Positions 1 to 16,140 of a stretch of 64,000 nucleotides of DNA are shown piece after piece. The position numbers and the translations under genes are program-made. The stretch comes from Cacajao melanocephalus (Eukaryota; Chordata; Mammalia; Primates; Pitheciidae): positions 50,184-114,183 of the forward strand of contig CAUYLG010061908.1 of NCBI GenBank assembly GCA_963573385.1, in the 5' to 3' direction. Numbering within the stretch: position 1 is the first letter of the stretch; every line of letters begins with the position of its first letter. Under the pieces are notes generated by a model, which had not been told where the DNA came from, searched no databases, and saw only the letters and a program-made list of their open reading frames with translations.

Positions 1-437
1 AAGGATTCGTATTAAGACTGAACGGAGTAAATACCATGGGCAAGCAGGAGCCCCTGGGATGTCTCACCCTAGCCTCTACTCACCTGGAAATTTGACAAAT
101 CCCTTCAAGACAGATGGCTCTGACTGTCACCCAGACATCGGCACAGGGACTTTCCTTTCAGCCCTCATTTAGGAAGTTTTTGTGTGCATAAGAATTACTG
201 CATAGATTATACCCTCAAACACGTTACATTTTATGGTCAATGTAAGGGATGTTCTAGATTCATTTTTACTATGTACTAACTTTGGAACCTAAACCTCCAT
301 GAGAAGATACCTCCCTGAATACCAACTGGCATCTAACCAAATAGTCTCTTTTTTTTCTCTTTAGCTGAACAGCTACTCAAAATGAAGTCATTGCCTTTCT
401 TCCACATATCTTGTTCCTCATATAGAACAATTTATTT
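1..437. other. Upstream intergenic DNA, nothing recognised
   Basis: No coding exon, RNA gene or young repeat seen. Confidence 0.6.
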
Positions 438-453
438 GAAAACTGTATAAATC

Positions 454-747
<294 letters not shown>

Positions 748-763
748 GAAAACTGTATAAATC

Positions 764-2809
<2,046 letters not shown>

Positions 2810-3070
2810 GCATGTAGTCTTTGAAAATGGTCCTGGAAGTCAGGCTGACAGCAATGATCTTGGAATCTACAACCAGGCTTACATCTGAGAAGTCTCTCGG
2901 ATGCTTCCAGTAATGGTTCTGGTTCCTCATTTCCCCATAAGTCTTCCCATAATATTATGAAAGGAGGGCAAATAATGTTGTTAAGAAAAATAAATAGCAT
3001 GAGAGTAAATGTGAGCAAAAACAAGAGGCAGAGATAGAAAATCAGATTAAGACCTTTAGAACTTGAAGCT

Positions 3071-3357
3071 TCAGGGCTGGGTGTGGTAGCTCACGCCTGC
3101 AATCCCAGCACTTTGTGAGGTCGAGGAGAGGGGTTCATGAGGTCAGGAGTTCGAGACCAGCCTGACCAACATGGTGAAACCCTGTAAATTAGCTGGGCAT
3201 GGTGGTGCATGCCTGTAATCTTAGCTACTCAGGAGGCTGAGGCAGGAGAATCACTTGAACCCCGGAGCTGGAGGTGGCAGCGAACTGAGATCGCACCACT
3301 GCACTCCAGCCTGGGGGACAGAGCGAGACTCTGTCTCAAAAAAAAAAAAAAAAAAAA
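3071..3357 (+). mobile_element. Alu with small internal deletion
   Basis: Starts about 3075 (ggctgggtgtggtagctcac) and ends in an A-run. A segment around the middle A-rich linker is missing near 3183. The 13-bp duplication at 3058-3070 and 3358-3370 has one mismatch. Confidence 0.96.
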
Positions 3358-3370
3358 AGAACTTAAAGCT

Positions 3371-5331
3371 TTCAAGTAGGCAGTCAACACACAAACAAGT
3401 CCAAGCTGTAAAATGAGTGTAAGGCAGGGTGGAGGAGCATGATTGTGCTATGATGACTATTTTGGTACTCTTTTGTAATACTGACCTTTTTAGAGCTGTC
3501 TTTGGTTCTCCTGATTTTCTGGTATCCTCAGAACGAGGGCCTGGGGCTAAGAGAATCACAGGCTGGTTAACAGCTAAGTGAAGACCAGCAGTTTTGCTCA
3601 GAGTAAACTCATTACCTACCTCGTCTCTTATGGGCAATAAGCTATAGTTGACTTTTAATATAATTAAATGTAATATTCATGTAACAGTCCAAGATTCCTA
3701 AAGACAGCTGGCTATTCCCTTTTTAATCTTAGTCCATTTTCAGTAATTAGTACTATAGGCCAAGCACACCCTCACACAGCAGTACACATCACTGAAATCA
3801 CTCACAGTGATGGGCATCTCCAGGGTCCTTTTATGCTCCACTTTCTCTTCCCCCATCATTGCTAACCCATATCATTGTGCTTATTTGCAATTCTTAGCTG
3901 CACTTCTTACCCCATGCTCCATACTTCTGAACAGCAAGTCATAATTTCTATTTATTTTAAGGAAACTGTCCCATTTCATTCATAAACACAATGGCAACAT
4001 TCCTCAAATTTTAGGGATGGTTAATTTCAACATGCCTTTACAATTCCTATTAAAGCAGCAAGGAAGGCTCATTGGAACTAACAGCAAGGAAGACTCATTG
4101 GAATTAGCAGGAGAAACACCCACCTATGACGAGAGGATGAGAGAGCCCATAAACCGTGATGCTGAAAAGGACAGCCACTGCTTCAAAGTCATCCATACAT
4201 CTGGCCATACGTTCAATTTTGTCTTTTTTGATGGATGACTGAAGTCAGGGAGAAACACATTGGTAACAGATCTGAAATACGTCACCAGAGAGACAAGCAG
4301 AATCTATACCAGAGAGACTTGAGGCCAATGCCTGACTGGTATTTCAGACCAACCAAGTGGACTGATAGTTAGCTGTATTTTAAAAATGCCTGCCTCTAGG
4401 ATTCTCCAGCATGTGGTTCTACCACCAATTTCCAGCAGATAATTCAACAAAATGTATTGGCATCTCTTGTGTGCCAGAAACTATACTAGATTAGACCGAA
4501 AAGAGTCCTAAAGAAAAGCTGCAGAGCTTATATATGACTAAATATCACAGGAGAAACATAATTTCTTAAGAAATTAAGTCCAAATAAAGAAATCTACTTT
4601 CTCAGCTGGATAACTGCAGTTATGACATAACCTCCACACAATCCATAAATAAAGAGAAACTATTCATAAGCATAGTTATCCATGATGGAGAACAAAACAA
4701 ACCAGCCAGTCATTCCTAGAATGAAGGGTAGAAACTGTATTCATTATTTGGGGAAGACAGAGCCAGCATCATACTGAAGGTGACTGCATTTGGCCTTTTG
4801 TGATAGGGAAGGAAAAGGGTCCAGTTTGTTAGGAAACTTCATTTCTGGGGTTGGATTAAGTCAAAATTGTGACATCATCTAAAGTAGACTTCAGTGTCAA
4901 ACCCGCTTTCCCATTGTGACAATCCACTTGTAGATGGCCTGGGCTCCCCACTGTGGAGCCTCTCAGGGTGGGACCCAGGCTTTGGACAGCTGGTTCCATG
5001 CTCTAGAAAAGCCTTATTTAGCAGTGGGGAGGTCCCAAGAAGAGAAGCCACATACCCCTATAAAGCAAGCCTTCTTAGCCTACCAGAGTCCTTCAGATCT
5101 TACCAAATGAAAGCCAGCTTGCTCCACCTACTGCCAAGCCAGCCTCTTACCCTCCCCATTCTTGTCTCTGTAAGTCCCCCAGACACCACTAAAAAGCCCT
5201 TTGTACATCTCTACCATCCATCTCAGCCTCATCCCTCCTGGCCTTGGCCATACCTTGGGGCTACTCCTCAGCCTCTGGCCTCAAAGGAGTCCTTGTGTCC
5301 ACACCAGGACTTTTGGTGTCACGTTTAACCA
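3371..5331. other. Upstream intergenic DNA, nothing firm
   Basis: Unique-looking sequence. A phrase near 4,450-4,500 (tgtgtgccagaaactatact) resembles the end of an old L2/MIR-type repeat. The open frame at 4894-5328 has no recognisable protein features. Confidence 0.5.
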
Positions 5332-5347
5332 AAAGATAAAAAGCCGA

Positions 5348-5655
5348 GGCTGGGTCTAGTGGCCCATGCCTGTAATCCCAGCAGCACTTTGGGAGGTCAA
5401 GGTGGGAGGATCACTTGAGGCAGGAGTTGGAGATCAGCTGGAGCAACACGGTGAGATACCCATCTCTACAAAAAATTGAAAAATTAGCTGGGCATGGTAG
5501 CATGCACCTGTAGTTCCAGCTACTCAGGAGGCTCAGGTGGGAGGATTGCCTGAGTCCAGGAGTTTGCAGCTGCAGTGAGCTGAAGTGCACCACCGCACTC
5601 CAGCTTAGGCAACAGAGTGAGACCCTGTCTCAAAAAAAAAGAGAAAAGAAAAAGG
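5348..5655 (+). mobile_element. Alu, old (AluJ-like)
   Basis: Diverged Alu with AluJ-type wording (gggaggatcacttgaggcag). A short duplication, aaagataaaa, lies at 5332-5341 and 5656-5665. Confidence 0.93.
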
Positions 5656-5665
5656 AAAGATAAAA

Positions 5666-7273
5666 TACAGAATTCTGTTTCTTCTCTCTTAATTCTAGTA
5701 AATAACTACTCAAAAAAAGAGAGGTATGAAAGTTACCAGCCCAGAAAATTACAATCAACATCATGAGTTTCCTTTGGATTTCTCATCATGCAAAAACAAA
5801 GTCACAGTTATTCCTACTGAGATCACAATGAAGCTGCCAGATCCCCCCCTGAGCTTAAGAGCCTCCCTCTTCTGAGCAGCATTTGGAGGTGAGTGGCGGA
5901 GCTTCTCTGTCAAGTCTGGGGACAAAGGATTCACCTGGTGGGCCACACTCTTGGAGAATATGTTGGCATCTTTGGATGTGTGTTTTCCCATATGTCAAGT
6001 GCTGATGTTCCTTTGCTTGTTTGTTTATTTGGGTCACCCAACTCCAACATCCTCCATCATAGAGTGGGAAAAGGAATGTCTGGCTTTCCTTCCTTCCTGA
6101 GGAAATCACGAATGAGAAGAACAAACTCCAAGCTATATATAAAGTCAGGACTTTCCCCGAATCGAAGAGCAAAGTACCTGTGATGTCAAATTCTTTACAA
6201 AGGGGTTCCCACTAGAGCTCAGCCATCCCCCCTAGTCAGAGTCTCCAGGGCTCTGTTTCTCTCACCAAGGCATTCCTTCTTCTCACCTTCCTCTGCACAT
6301 ATCCACCCACCTTTCAAGAAATGCCACCTCTACACGCAGGAGGCAAAGTTCCAGATGCATCCCTTCTCCTGCCAATAATCCATGGCCCTACATCTGAGTT
6401 ACTGACTGAAATGAAACCCTGGTGGGTGGGAGCTCAGCTGTGATGGCCATTTGTCTCAAGTTGGCAAACTGTCCAGAAGGGAAGGGCTTTGGTGTGGTCT
6501 CAGAAGGAGGTCCAGGAAGGATGTGACCCTTCACGCTGGGTTTTCTGCCCGCTGTGAGTTGCAGGCATGCCACTTGATCTCCTGATTCTTCCAGCAGATA
6601 ACCACTTAACCCACACAGGTGCACACCCCTCCAAGGGACCAATGTCAATGCTGAGTCCAAACCCAGAATGAGGAAGGGGAATATTTTACTAATACAGTAT
6701 TGACTCAGCCTTTTCAAGAGGCCTTGTTCTCCTCAACCAGCAAATCACAAAACTGGAGAGACATACTGGCTTCCTTCCATTCTCCCCCCAACCCTCCTCC
6801 TAATTGTGCTGTTACAAACTCCCAGGACAAGGGAAAGCCTAATACACCTCTTATTGTCCTCTTCCACGAAGAGTGTAAGGTCAAAACTTCCAATCCCCCA
6901 CTCACTCTCTGCTGGAGGGGGCAGAATTCAGAACGGAGTAGCTGGAGAGTACCATCCGGCCTGCATTAATTACCAAGTGAAATCTCTATGTGGTTCAACA
7001 GGGGGAAAAACAAGCAGCTACTTTGCTAGGTTACTTTTCTATGTTCTCTAGACCCTCTAATACAAGCCAAGGCTACGTAATAAGCACAGATTTAGATAAC
7101 ACTTTTATGAATGAGCAGATACCTCTCCCACCCACACAGATCTCTCTGCCAAAGAAACCCCAATACAGGAGCTACTTGAAGCTTTTGACCAAGAGTTATC
7201 ATTCTTCATTTTGTCCATGTGACTTAGAACTGTTTCTCACATATAGCGTGCAGAGTCACCAGGACGACTTGTT
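5666..7273. other. Upstream intergenic DNA, nothing recognised
   Basis: Overlapping short open frames on both strands, none resembling a known family or flanked by coherent splice sites. Confidence 0.5.
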
Positions 7274-7291
7274 AAAAATCAGTGCCTCCTG

Positions 7292-7376
7292 CGTGTATAC
7301 CTATGGAACAAACCTGCACTATCTGCACACATACCCCAGAACGTAAAGTATAATAAAAAAATAAAACTGCCAAAAA
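7292..7376 (+). mobile_element. Extremely 5'-truncated L1 insertion (85 bp)
   Basis: Only the end of an L1 3' UTR is present (aacctgcactatctgcacac, then cataccccagaacgtaaagt and an A-rich tail). It is flanked by a perfect 18-bp duplication at 7274-7291 and 7377-7394, which proves target-primed insertion. Confidence 0.93.
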
Positions 7377-7539
7377 AAAAATCAGTGCCTCCTGGACTAG
7401 TGTATCCAGAAGTCTGGAATGGGAACTTCATTCCCCTAGGTGATCCTGAAGCTGGCGATCAGTTCGTCCATAGTTAGTACTAGGTGCCCTTAGCAGACAC
7501 TATGAGCTGATGAAACTGTAAAAAATTATACTAATTCTT

Positions 7540-7858
<319 letters not shown>

Positions 7859-8329
7859 CTAGTCTGCCTTCCTGGGGTGCCTGCCATGCTTTCAACAGAA
7901 AAAAATAAACTAAATCTATTCTAAGGAGTAACCACATAATTAGAAGGTTATGACTACATTGTAGAAAGAAATAAATACCGTGATAAAGAACAATGAAATT
8001 TGTGGGTCAATTATCAATATGGTGCTGAGATTCATGCAGTTACAGACCAATAAAACAAGGATATCAGACTGTCTCACAAAATACTTCCTGATTTCTGAAG
8101 CAGAAGAAAATTCATTGTGCTTAAGGAGGTCAAGTCTGAGAACTCCCTTATCTGTCTCCTCACTTATGGTTAGGAGTATAATGATTCAGCAAATTGTATA
8201 TGATGTGACTTTGTCCTGGCATTTTTCTTTGCCACCTGTTTATAATTCTCAAAAAGAATTTTAAGAAATTAATAAACTTTAAACATTATATCAGTGCATA
8301 TGTTTAATATGTATTAAGTAAAATTCTAT

Positions 8330-9110
8330 TGAAGCCTAAGAACAAAGATACAAAGATGATTGAGACACGACCCTTGTGATCAGGTTGCCTACAGCATAGC
8401 GGAGGAGACGGAGGAAAATCAATCCAGGTTAGGTGTCAGATGAAGACAGGTGAAGTACTCAAGAGGAATTCACCTTGGGAAGATCAGAGGACACCCTGCA
8501 TGAACTGCATCTCCAAGGCCTAACAGTTTGTCAAAAGGGGAAAGAGAGACAAAAGAATGAACAGATATATGGAGGTGTGAATTCACATGGCAGGTGATTT
8601 GGACCGACTAGGAGTATGGGAAACTAGTGGACACTGGCCAGAGGCGAATCTGGAAAGGAAGGCAGCAGCCAGTTGATGCTTGAAGTTTGGACCTTATCCT
8701 GAAGGCATTATGAATTCACCTGAAGATCTTTAGCAGACATATTGGAATATAATTTGCTTACAAAGAAAACCCTGAGAAGCTGTGGAGGATGGATTGGAGG
8801 GGACACAGAGAGAGGAACCATCTAGGAATCTATTGCTCTGTAGCTGATCAGGAAGATGATGCAGGATGAGTAAGCAAGACAGGCGATGAAGCCAGGAAGG
8901 GAGGTGTTCAGAGATGAATAAGGACAGGGGAGACAATGCCAGGTGACCAGCTGGATGATAGGGGAAAGGGAGATGAATGAATCTAGGGTCATGCCCAGAT
9001 TTGTAATGTAAGTGACTGAGAAGATGGGGTACCCGCTAACCAAGCGAGGGAATACAAGCAGAAGAGCAATTGCAGGTCATGAGTTCTGTTTGGGTCATAC
9101 TGTGTTCAAG
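8330..9110. repeat. Old dispersed mammalian repeat-like stretch, family unassigned
   Basis: Purine-rich text with phrases typical of an ancient interspersed element (ggaggatggattggagg, gaatctattgctctgtagct). Recognised by style only; boundaries are loose and the family is not named. Confidence 0.35.
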
Positions 9111-9151
9111 CTTTCCTGAGGATCCTATCAGTTAGAATATTTGGTAGATCA

Positions 9152-10739
<1,588 letters not shown>

Positions 10740-11189
10740 CACTCGTAAGACAGATCCCACGCACCCACCCACCAACATGGCCCTTGGCACGGGCGACCTG
10801 CCCACGTGTCGATGCAATCGTGCCTCTCTTCAGCCCTGCTTCCACCCGCTTCCCGAGCTTCGATGTCGTGACGAGAGACCGCGGCTACATCAACCTTGGG
10901 CAACCAGATGCAGCCGCGTGCGGTAGCCTGGCACTGCCCCGAGCATGCTCAGTCGGGTCCTGACCCACTTCTGCAGGTCCGACTTCGGGGCGTGGGGTCA
11001 GAGGTACTACTTTGTCAGTCTGCCAGGAACAGAGAGGAGGTGAGAGACTGAGAGTTGCTCAAGCTCCTCTCTTGGCACGGTCATCCCTGACCCGGCGGCG
11101 GAACATGCCCAGTCTGGCTGCAGGAGCTGCAGGAGCCGCCGGGAGCGTCCGTGGGAAAGTCCACATTTCCGGGTTTTCGCAGCAACCCA

Positions 11190-11317
11190 CCGGGAAGAGG
11201 GCGGGACAGGAATAAAAGGGCTGGAGTGGGGCGTGGCCAAGGGGGCGGGACTGAAAGCCATGTGGGAGGAGCCTGGACCCGCCCCTGAAATTGAGCTGCT
11301 CTCTTCTCCCACGGTGG
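11190..11317 (+). promoter_or_regulatory. Possible second TATA-like promoter with alternative first exon
   Basis: A TATA-like ATAAAAGG at 11212-11219 lies between GC boxes (11,201; 11,242). A start near 11,240 would be followed by a good donor, tgg|gtaagg, with GT at 11318. This could be an alternative leader exon splicing to exon 2 or exon 3; MFAP3L has alternative 5' ends in humans. Inference from motifs only. Confidence 0.4.
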
Positions 11318-12099
11318 GTAAGGAGGGGAGGAAGCCACTTACGTTGCAGGATCGTGCAGCGAAACTACTGTAGGTACTTAAAAATAATTCTAGAGTAATC
11401 TACTTTTTCATTAAAAAACCCACTCATGCTTCATTAGAAAAAACGTTAAAAGTACAAATAATATTTTTAAAGAAAATGATAAAAAAATTCCTGGAACCGC
11501 ACCACTCAAGAAGCCACCAGGGAACGTCCCGCTGGGTTTCCTTCCAGACTCTTCCATCTGTGGGCTTTGCCTTAAGAGACGTTTAAGGCTGACCGCGCAG
11601 TCGCCCGGGCGGGCCTGAGAAGCTTCTTTTGCTTCCAAAGTGGTTTGCTCCTGACTGCGCGTGACTGCTAGGAGACCGGGTGGGTTGATTGCTTTCCACT
11701 TAGCGCCCCGGGATGGGACCCTAGGGAGCCTTTTCCTGGGTGTCCTTGAACTCGAGTGGGATGCGACGCCCACAAAAGTTGCAGTGGAAGCCTGGGGAGC
11801 GCCCCGCCCCCGACGAGGATCAGCCACGCTGCCCCGGAGGGACAGAGAGCTGCGTGATGCCCCGCGCAGCCGCGGAGGGCCTGGGCGTGCGGGTGCGGGG
11901 CTCAGGGGCCCGCCGAGGCCCGGCCCAGAGGCTGAGCGCACGGAACGCGGGACTCTGGTCACCGACAGCCTCGGCGGGTTCCTGCGCTGGCTCCTCGGGA
12001 GGGCCGGCCCGCCGCTCCGCCTGGCGCGCCCCGCCCGCCCGCGGTTGCCGCGAAAACCCGGTGGCGACAACGCGTCTCCACGCCGCCCGGAGAGCCGCA

Positions 12100-12321
12100 C
12101 TGGGCATGCTCGGCCCGGCCGGCCCCGGCGCCTGGAGGTGGGAAGCTCCGCGCTCCCGGCCGCCGGCGGCGCAGCCCGCAACGCTGTGAGGCGCGGGCGG
12201 AAGCGGCTCGCCCGCAGTGGGCGCTCCCGGGGTCCGGCGCAGAGCGCGGCGCAGAGGCCGCTGTCGGGCCGGCCATGGCGAGGGGTGCCCGGCGGCCACC
12301 TGAGCGGCGCGGCGGTGTCAG
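12100..12321 (+). other. MFAP3L: MFAP3L untranslated exon 1 (5' boundary approximate)
   Basis: GC-rich leader exon in the densest part of the CpG island. Its 3' edge is set by a consensus donor, tcag|gtaagg, with GT at 12322. The 5' edge is inferred only; no TATA box is visible just upstream, as is usual for CpG-island promoters with dispersed starts. It contains an ATG at 12275 in a strong context (gccATGg) that opens an upstream ORF rather than the main protein. The human gene also has a non-coding first exon followed by two coding exons, and the total span here (about 42 kb) agrees with human MFAP3L. Confidence 0.7.
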
Positions 12322-12850
12322 GTAAGGGGGGCGCCGGGCGGGCCGGGGCGGAGTGGGGGTGGGTGGGGAGCCAGCCCCGCACCGGGTCGGCGCCCGAGCC
12401 GCGGAACTTCGGGGTGTGGGCGCAGAGGCTGCACTGCGAGGCGCCGCGGGGTCCTGGCGGCGGGCGCCAGGGGGCCGCGGGATGCTTCGAGATCCGCGCG
12501 GTGCGGGGGCCGGCCGTTTGGGGACAGCCGCAGCCCGGGCTCGAACCGTCACCTTCCGAGGGCGAGGAGCGCGGAATCCCCGGCCGGCTGCTGGCGAGCC
12601 TCCCGGGTGTCCTGGGGACAGGGGGCGCCGACCAGCAGCGGGGGCCTTCGCTGGGCTCTGGATCCCTCGCGTGGCCGTGCCTCAGTTTCCCCGGACAGGA
12701 AGGAGGGCGCGCTGGCCGGGGCTCCGGAGAACGTGAATGCGGATTCCGCGTCGGGAGGGCACCGCGTCCTGATGCCGCAGGAGTGCGGGCGGCGGTGAGT
12801 GCCGCGAGCCGCCGCCTCGCGCCTGAAGCTCTCAGAGTTTGTCGCATTTG

Positions 12851-15259
12851 ACTCCATAAGAAGTTGACATCGAATTGCTTCATGGCATGGAATGGGGAAA
12901 CGTGCTTCGTCGGATTAAAACACAGAGTGGTTGCAGAACCGATTTATTTTAAGCCTGATCATTAATCTGTCTTCTCCTCCACCCCTGAAAAAAAAAAAAA
13001 AACTTGCAAGATTTATAAAGCAAGCTGGCAAAGAAAGGTTTGTAGGTCTATTATCTGCTCACGTTGTACGAAACAGTTAAGGTACGGTCGAACTGTCTTT
13101 ATTTTTAAGGATACTTAACAGACAAGTTTGGTTACTGTGGCAGTCTTTATTTTGCGTTATCTTGGATTTAATGTTAAAAACTTGGAAACCGATCATTGCA
13201 GAAGCTCAGTGTTTTTTGTAGTTTTCTCACTTTTGTTTCTAGATGAAACACATTTTTTTTTTTCAGTTGCTACTATGCTGAACATAGTAAAATCCTTCAG
13301 GATGAAATACAAGATGGAAAAAAATGTCTTTTCATGAGACCATAAGTTATTAATAGTGTAGTTCTTCTGACGTTTTACTTCTACAGTAAATGCAATTCGT
13401 ATGTCCCACTGTGGTTTCTACAGCTGTTTCTTCCCAAAACATTTAGTACCATGAACACTATTAGGATTACTGTATCTAATAGGGGCAAGGTAAACGATCC
13501 TGTACTAGTGGGGACTAGTTCTGCTAACTAAAGCTACATTCTCAAGCCTATTTCTAGAAGTACCACTTAATGGGTTCAGTTGTTTTATTCATTAAGCTTA
13601 TTACAAAGCTTCTTGTTTACGTTCTTAATAGACCTTAATAGACTTCAGAAATGCATTGACTTTTCATTGGATTGTGGCTAGTCTTTAAGATTGGTGCTTG
13701 CAAGCCTAAGATAGCTCCAGCTCTAATTCTGGATACTCTCTGGGGTGATTTCCCCCAGTATAGAGTTGGCTCTGCCCTGTGCTGCTGCATAACCGAGGTT
13801 TAATACTAGGAAAGGCTTGAAATGTGCAGACAACAGCAGTAGCAACAACGGGATTACCCTCTGCGTGCATTAGAACCTGCAGTCCTCCATTTTAGCCAAT
13901 AGTCTGGTTGGTGATGTTCACTGCTCCTAAATTTGTTTCTAAATACATTTATGGAAAAAGAAGTTTGAAAACCCCAACCCAAATACTGAATAATTGTGCT
14001 TCTCTTTTCTATAAAAACACATGAAGTTTAAAGTCTTTCATGAAGTACTGCCTGGATGTACACCTTGTCCTGTACAGCACATCTCATATCCTCAGGCGGC
14101 ATTCCCCGGTAGAAGTAGCTAGCGTCTCCCCTCAGCCTTGGGCTCTTCCTGACCTGGAGGAAGTGTCAGGGCCTCAGTTTACTTGTTGTGACTGTGAGGT
14201 TTAATACAGATCTATAGGCCCCCTTCTCGATCCAGAAATCCTGAGTACAGACCCTAAGTATTTTCTCAGTGTTAAGAAGGACAGTGAAATTTAGTCAAAG
14301 GCTTATTGACACACTGCCCTTGGCTTCAAAAGGTCCACATTGCCCTAACCTAAAACTCAAAAAACAACAGGAATTAGGTTGAAAAGGGGCTGTATTACTG
14401 CTCATGGAAAAAAAAAAAAGTAGACTTTGTAGGCATGTTATAAAAAAGGTGATCATTTCTTGTCTTTTGTGGTTAATTGTTGGGTTCTTTAAGCTCACTT
14501 GCTAGGCACGTGATTTTTAGGGTTATTTCTATGTGTTTAGATTTCTATACCGTATGATGTTAGTGACATTAGACATTTAGAGCAAATGACTTCCTTTAAA
14601 AATAGATCTACCCCCATCCCTGTGACCTTAATTTATCCAACTCCTATTTGGCTTGCAATTTAAATACTCAAGGTATTTTAAATTTTGCTTCATTCGGACT
14701 TTTTATTCTACTTTTTAATGCAAGAACTTTTAGATACTGGAATACAAATAAATATTGTAGCCAAGTTGCTTTTAACCTCAACACAGCCTAGTCAGATTTG
14801 TTAGACAAGTGCTGACTTAGTTTTTGGAATTTCGAAATCATGCAGATGCTATCACTCCCCTAAGTTGGCATCTAACCCAGCACTTGGGGTGTGACTTGTC
14901 TTTTCTAGCCAGCACTGGGCGGACACTCGAAAGTTTGACAGTGTTTTCAATCTATGGCATATCACATTATGGTTAGAAATGGCCTTAACATGCAAATGGT
15001 TAATTTTAAGTTTGGTATAATACCTCCCTGGAATGGTTAAAATATGGTTACAAAGGATTTGGTTGATTATGTCATGGTGTGACCATGTAAGAGCTGTCAG
15101 AAGTAGTTTATAAGTTAGGCTCCAAACAGAAGTCCTGTGACTTATTAAAATAAGCACATTAATTTCTTTCCACAAACTTGTATAGTTAGGCTCCTGAGGC
15201 CACAAAAATGAATAAGACAGAGTAACTCACAGGTGAGTCAGAGAGATATGCTCGAGGAC
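12851..15259. other. Intron 1, proximal part, nothing recognised
   Basis: AT-rich DNA just downstream of exon 1, with short A-runs at 12,989 and 14,407. No repeat or exon identified. Its proximity to the promoter makes it a candidate for intronic enhancers, but nothing specific is visible. Confidence 0.5.
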
Positions 15260-16140
15260 AAATGAGATACAGTACAGAATGAGTGCTTCAGAGAGGTACA
15301 CACACAGGACCAAGGAAATGGGGGAATGAACCCCATAGACCGGAGGAGTGACTTTTCCATTAAGGAAGGCCTGAAGATTTAGAAAAGTCTTCTAAGCAGA
15401 GAAGTAGACACTCCAGGCAGAAGAAACACCATTATGGTAGGCAGAATACTGCCCGCCACCAGAGATGTCAGCTTTGGAACTTCACAGATGTGATTCAGTT
15501 AAGTGTCTTGACATGGGGAGATTATTCAGGATTTTCCAGGTGGGCCCAATGCACTTCTGTGGCATGGGAGTTCAATGTGGGTCTTCCTGGGCAAAAGTCA
15601 GGAACTCTGCAGGGCCCTGTTCCTTCTGGAGGGTCTCGGGGAGAATCTGTTTCTTTGCCTTTGCAAACTTTCAGAGGCCACCCACATTCCTTGTTTCGTA
15701 GCCCCCATCCCCCATTCAAAGCTCGGAACAGCCAGTCCAGTCTTTCTTGAGAGGCATCACTTTGACGCTGACTTCTGCTTCCCTCTTTCACGTGAAAGTA
15801 CCCTTATAATTACATTGGGCCCACCTGAATGGTGGCTCTTTAAGACCTGTTTGAACTTCCATGACCCAGAACTGCAAGATAAATTTGTATTAAGTCCCTC
15901 AGTCTGTGGAAATCTGTTACAGGAGCCGTGGAAAGCAAATATAGCCATATCCACCGAAAGGTTTGGTGCGATAGAGTAATAGACAAGGGCAGGAGGAAGG
16001 GAACGAGGTCATCCTTTTACTGTGATGAGTTCAGTGTCATGTGAAGGAGTTTGGATTCTGTCCTATTATAGATAATAATATATGAGAAACCAGAACATGA
16101 AATGAACAGACCGATGCCAGATTTACTTGCTAAAAACACA
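15260..16140. repeat. Older dispersed repeat interrupted by the MLT1-like LTR
   Basis: Flanking text at 15260-15430 and 15980-16140 (aggagtttggattctgtcct) reads as one ancient interspersed element split by the LTR. Family not assigned. Confidence 0.4.
15430..15978. mobile_element. MLT1-like MaLR LTR with rearranged, inverted interior
   Basis: The left part (about 15430-15551) and right part (about 15840-15978, agaactgcaagataaatttg) read as the start and end of an MLT1-type LTR on the + strand. The middle (about 15600-15827) reads as the reverse complement of the same family. A 15-bp segment, caggtgggcccaatg at 15537-15551, recurs inverted at 15813-15827. Family name from memory of consensus phrases. 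Confidence 0.6.

Larger units (their letters stand above)
10740..12850 (+). promoter_or_regulatory. MFAP3L: CpG island promoter of MFAP3L
   Basis: An abrupt rise in G+C and CpG density, strongest at 11,590-12,830, in otherwise AT-rich DNA. It holds several GC boxes (for example gggcggg near 11,200, gggggcggga near 11,242), three near-copies of an ACTGRGCATG element (10,944 and 11,104 inverted; 12,099 direct), and the exon 1 donor at 12,322. Long open frames appear here on both strands only because GC-rich DNA has few stop codons. Confidence 0.9.

Noticed and set aside
11661..12851. 396-codon forward open frame through exon 1 and its donor
   Set aside because: Same compositional artefact. It reads straight through the exon 1 donor and has no recognisable protein features.
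11411..12883. 490-codon reverse-strand open frame across the CpG island
   Set aside because: Low-complexity Arg/Pro/Gly/Ala composition, overlapping long frames on both strands and a position over the promoter are what GC-rich stop-poor DNA produces. No domain or splice support.
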